A stretch of DNA of 64,000 nt. Source: Acholoe squamosa. Its lineage: Eukaryota > Annelida > Polychaeta > Phyllodocida > Polynoidae. The position numbers and the translations under genes are program-made. The first letter of the stretch is position 1. Each line of letters starts with the position of its first letter. The notes under the pieces are model-generated. The model ran no database searches. It was not told the origin of the DNA and saw only the letters and a program-made list of their open reading frames with translations. The DNA is taken from contig OX439038.1 in NCBI GenBank assembly GCA_949317995.1, positions 32,758,613 through 32,822,612 of the forward strand, in the 5' to 3' direction. This document shows, piece after piece, positions 60,512-64,000 of the stretch.

Positions 60512-62308
60512 AAAAACAGTTATTGCCGTGTGTAGAAATTCTACCTCTACTATACCTATACCATTAAGTACATCACGGTCAGCCCTGGGGCTAAAGAAAC
60601 ACTATATACCTTCACCTCATACATCTCTATACCTCCCTCACACCAAGACCCCCATTTCACTCCTCTTCCATGTCAAGAAGTCATATTTGCCACAGGGCAA
60701 TTGAACAGTGATCAACTTGAAGTAGTTATTCAGAAAACAGAGTCTGAGGCAGTGAGAACAACAAATACAGTAGCTTTGAGGGGTCTCCTACCGGTAGGGG
60801 GGGGGGGGCACTCAGGTGGGGTCTCTGATATTGTTTATGGTATTTCCACAAGGTATGGTGTATATGGATGTTACAATTAATAATGTGAATTGCTAGGTAC
60901 CTTTTACTTCCTGTGTTATTGGCATCCTCATATCTATGTTACAAAGATAAGATTATGGGGATCAGATGAATAATTTCTGAGGACATTGCCAGTATACACG
61001 TATAGACTTAAAAAGACTAAGCCAAAGGGAAGCTTCACTTCAAATAAGTTTTTATCAATATCATTCAACATTTCCTTCATTTAGGGGGCTACTGGTGACA
61101 CAAGTCATGATAAATGTAGACCGTCAGAGGGAGTGAGGTAACTGTAGCTGGGCACCTTAGGGCTGTAGATACAGGTAAAAGGTGTGGTATCATATTACGT
61201 GGTATGGCGCTTACCTGGTTCACCACTCACAGGGTGGCAACTGATTGGGGAGTTACCTCATCTGTCGTATATACATAGATTATACTCGAAATATTCTTAA
61301 GGTGGTACACTGAACTAAAAAGGGGTCGCCATTTCACTTAACCTAGCTCAACCTACGGTTACATGTAGAAACAGAACACCAGGACCAACTCTGTTATTAG
61401 GTGGGTATCATTGATTGGTTTAATGTCATACAGGCTTTCCACAAAAATGGCTCAGGTGACTCACATACCTGGATGGGATGTGAAGGCTGAATTACACGTC
61501 TTTCACATTGTCCGCTATCACTAATTCTCCTTATATATGGAGGCTTAGACGGTACGCGGGAATATGATAGTCCATGAGTGTACAATACCATACCATGCAA
61601 GTGCTTTTTTAATTCCCTTATGTTACACGTGAGACCAATTCTATCTATGTAACAGGACTTCTTATCTCAATCAAACACTCCTACTGGGCATACTTTTCAC
61701 GTTTACGTTTTATATGGGCATATTGTCCATGTAGAAATGGGCATTATTAAAATCAGCTCCACCTGTTGAAGTACTTGACAGATACATGACCCGGGGTACA
61801 CAACCTGAGCTTTCATCCCTTTACCACTTAGCAAAATAGTGGTCGTTTATTCACACGCTCCTCAATAGATCTAACCACATCAAGAAACGCCCACCAAGGA
61901 GATAGAAAACGTCCTAGGATCCACTTCAATTTGGATCTGGCGTTCTCACGCCCTTCCCGGGAGAGGTCACTACTCGACTAGAATCTCGCCAAGATCTACC
62001 CTGGTGGTCATGTGACCCGAGACTATCGTAGCACATGACCATCCCCGCGTGACCAGGCCACGTGGACGAAACCTCTCAGGATGTTCCCAGAGTGTTAAAC
62101 AGCTGATTCTGCATATCTGGCACGAGTATGAATCAGATATGGTGCAGTGAATGACCATTATCTCTAGACCCTCTACCCCCACCCTCCAACACATGCACAC
62201 GGAGAGGCAGGCAGAAAGATACAAACTCCAAAGTCAAAGTGTCATTGAAGGTCGCACAATGGTATGTTAGCTCTCTTCTCTGCTGTCAGTAGTGGACCTG
62301 CTACAGTA
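60512..62308. other. 5' region without supported genes
   Basis: A G-run at 60800 and otherwise unremarkable AT-rich sequence. Nothing supports coding or RNA genes. Confidence 0.55.
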
Positions 62309-62543
62309 TGAGTGTGGACCACTAAATTCGACATGGTGACATGGCCATTTCTTAAAATCGACATGTGACATGGGCCTTAGTTACATGATGAAAAAAATTA
62401 GTGACATGACATTGGTGTTTTCTTACATTTGACATGGGACATGGTAGGCTCTTAGAGGTGACATGGGACATGAGGATTCGAGGGACATGACCATTTCTTA
62501 AAATCGACATGTGACATGGGGGACCCCCCCCCATCCACACCCC
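62309..62543. mobile_element. GACATG-word MITE, copy 2, 235 bp
   Basis: Flanks are CTACAGTA (62301-62308) and CTACAGTC (62544-62551), a 7/8 match to an 8-bp target duplication. Sequence and order of the internal GACATG modules follow the copy at 16778-17032 closely, in the same orientation. The differences are a shorter AGTGACATGACATTG segment and a shorter C-run. Confidence 0.8.
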
Positions 62544-62881
62544 CTACAGTCCCAGAGGCACGTTCATCTGTACAGTATTTGTTCATCTCCATAGCAGTAG
62601 CCCACGTCCTTCCCTCACCCCCGGACCCTCACCTACAGATGCCACTCGCTGAGAAATGAAATTTCATAATTTTCTCAATGTCTCATAGGAAATGGCTATA
62701 GGACATTTGGAAAAAGTAGGGAAAGTGGCATCATTGTCTTATCTTTAGCCATGGGACTGAGATTAAGATTGACAGGTAGGTGTGTCCCTGCCCTGGGTGG
62801 GCGTGTCCTATCCCGCGTTTCCCGGTGGGATGTCCGCTAGGTCTATTAGCCTCGCAGGTACCCTGCCGGGCGTGTACTCAC

Positions 62882-62998
62882 CCTAAATTCCCCTACGCCG
62901 CCGGTAAGGCACCAGCACACGACCTGAGCAAAAGGTCTTCTCCTCAGGATACCTCTTTCGTAGAGATCTGGGTTCTTCTTTCCTGTAGTACTTCCCAT
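62882..62998 (-). other. Weak candidate 5' coding exon on the minus strand (39 codons, phase 0 out)
   Basis: On the minus strand an ATG at 62998 opens a frame of 39 codons (MGSTTGKKNPDLYERG... ...TGGVGEFR) ending exactly at TTTAGG|gtgagt, a consensus donor. The local GC content is raised. The peptide does not resemble any GSE1 segment I recognise and the start context is poor (T at -3). The phase-0 end does not fit the phase-1 start of the exon at 36305. It may be a first exon spliced to an unseen exon, a 5'UTR exon, or chance. Confidence 0.12.
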
Positions 62999-64000
62999 GG
63001 AAGTTCCTGCTATCAATGACAGTGTGTTAATTCATTTCCATACACGCTGACTTTTAGTTCAATCTACAAATGTAATATAGGCTTATACTGATTGAGAACG
63101 AAAATGATTACTGAGACTGGAATTGATGCGACCATACTATTCCAAGTACGTCTGTGTTTTAAGTTGACAAAAAGCACTACGTGTATATTGAATCATTTCT
63201 AATCCCAAAGAGCGACCGATCTATTGCAACCCTTTGTTTAGGGGAAACGTCTACATCCACATGCATACATGTTCAGACCGCACAACCTGATATAGGTCTA
63301 AGTCGGATATTCCTAGATGACATGCGCAGTCGTCATGGGATCAGAGGTCATCAAGGGGCAGGGCAAGGTCACAACACCTCACTGCTACATGCAGACAACT
63401 TTGTACCAAATATACACACAGCACATGGTACAGTTATAGGGGAGTGCGGTGATGTGTTAGCATGTGGGCTAGACACATGATATTTGTGATATACCACAGT
63501 AAAGCTGTCTGTGGATGAATACAAATACTTCTGACTTCGAGAAAGGAAGGCTTCAAACCTTACATAGGAACCTTTCACCGTAACAAAAAGTATTTCAATG
63601 CAGTGGCTTTAAATCATAAGGTCAGTAGTCTGCTGATCTCTGGATGAATAACACACAAGAACACATTTAGTTTACCCCTCCCCCTACAATGTGAACAGAT
63701 CTGCCCATATTGTGGCACTGAATCACACTTGTGTAAATTATTTTATTTCTTTTCATCAAACCAGGCCATGCAAGTATATACATGAATGACTGTCCCTTTA
63801 TGTTAAACAGTACACGCCCCCCCCCCCCCACTCTCCAGTTTCCCACCTCCAGGACCATGGGATGGTACAGCACAGTACCCCCTCTCCTGTGTATCCTCCC
63901 GGCGCTCGCTCCACGCTCCAAGTGCCCCACTATAATCACCATTTCACTCACCGCCTCCCCTGACAACCAACCTATCACTTGTCAGACGCCACCACCCCTG

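Overview
The window is eukaryotic genomic DNA, almost entirely non-coding. It has no operons, no ribosome-binding-site grammar and no long ORFs. Coding sequence appears only as short GT-AG-bounded exons, and the rest is dense in MITEs, SINE-like pieces, foldbacks and microsatellites. The recognisable gene is GSE1 (genetic suppressor element 1), an animal protein family, so the source is a metazoan. The repeat content, including SINE tails ending in (TCAC)n and many small DNA transposons, is compatible with a marine invertebrate such as a mollusc, brachiopod, amphioxus or hemichordate. I cannot place it more precisely.

Gene content. One gene spans much or all of the window on the minus strand: a GSE1 homologue. 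Two coding exons are well supported. The upstream one is 36090-36305, carrying the diagnostic SSFAAALRKLAKQA block. The downstream one is 5255-5469, carrying SPPVVTVAPT. Both have canonical splice sites, and their phases (1 out, 1 in) allow direct joining across an intron of 30,620 bp. The rest of GSE1, including its C-terminal conserved region, would lie below position 1. The 5' exon or exons would lie above 36305, either undetected here or beyond 64000. Inside the big intron, on the opposite strand, is an apparently intact nuclear tRNA-Asn(GTT) gene at 18595-18668.

Layout. 1-5254 is the intron 3' of the downstream exon, with a 100-bp-arm foldback and a MITE with a paralogous empty site. 5470-36089 is the large intron: a family of ~200-bp repeats, a (TCAC)n SINE-like repeat in two copies, hAT-like MITEs, the tRNA, clusters of a GGCCACATCGTCC-type repeat, tandem repeats and a CpG-rich segment near 30.7 kb that may be an internal promoter. 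36306-64000 is 5' intron or 5' flank. It holds a pair of 329/332-bp PIF/Harbinger-like MITEs with TTA/TAA target duplications, a 2,088-bp relative with the same signature, a tRNA-headed SINE and GC-rich tandem array near 40 kb, a nested insertion at 44.4 kb with its target duplication visible, and a second copy of the GACATG-rich MITE.

I see no CRISPR, defence, biosynthetic or other multi-gene system. The strongest observations are the GSE1 identification with phase-compatible exons, the antisense intronic tRNA-Asn, and several transposon families whose ends and target duplications can be read directly. Among these is an odd class of MITEs built internally from iterated short words (GACATG; GGCCACATCGTCC).
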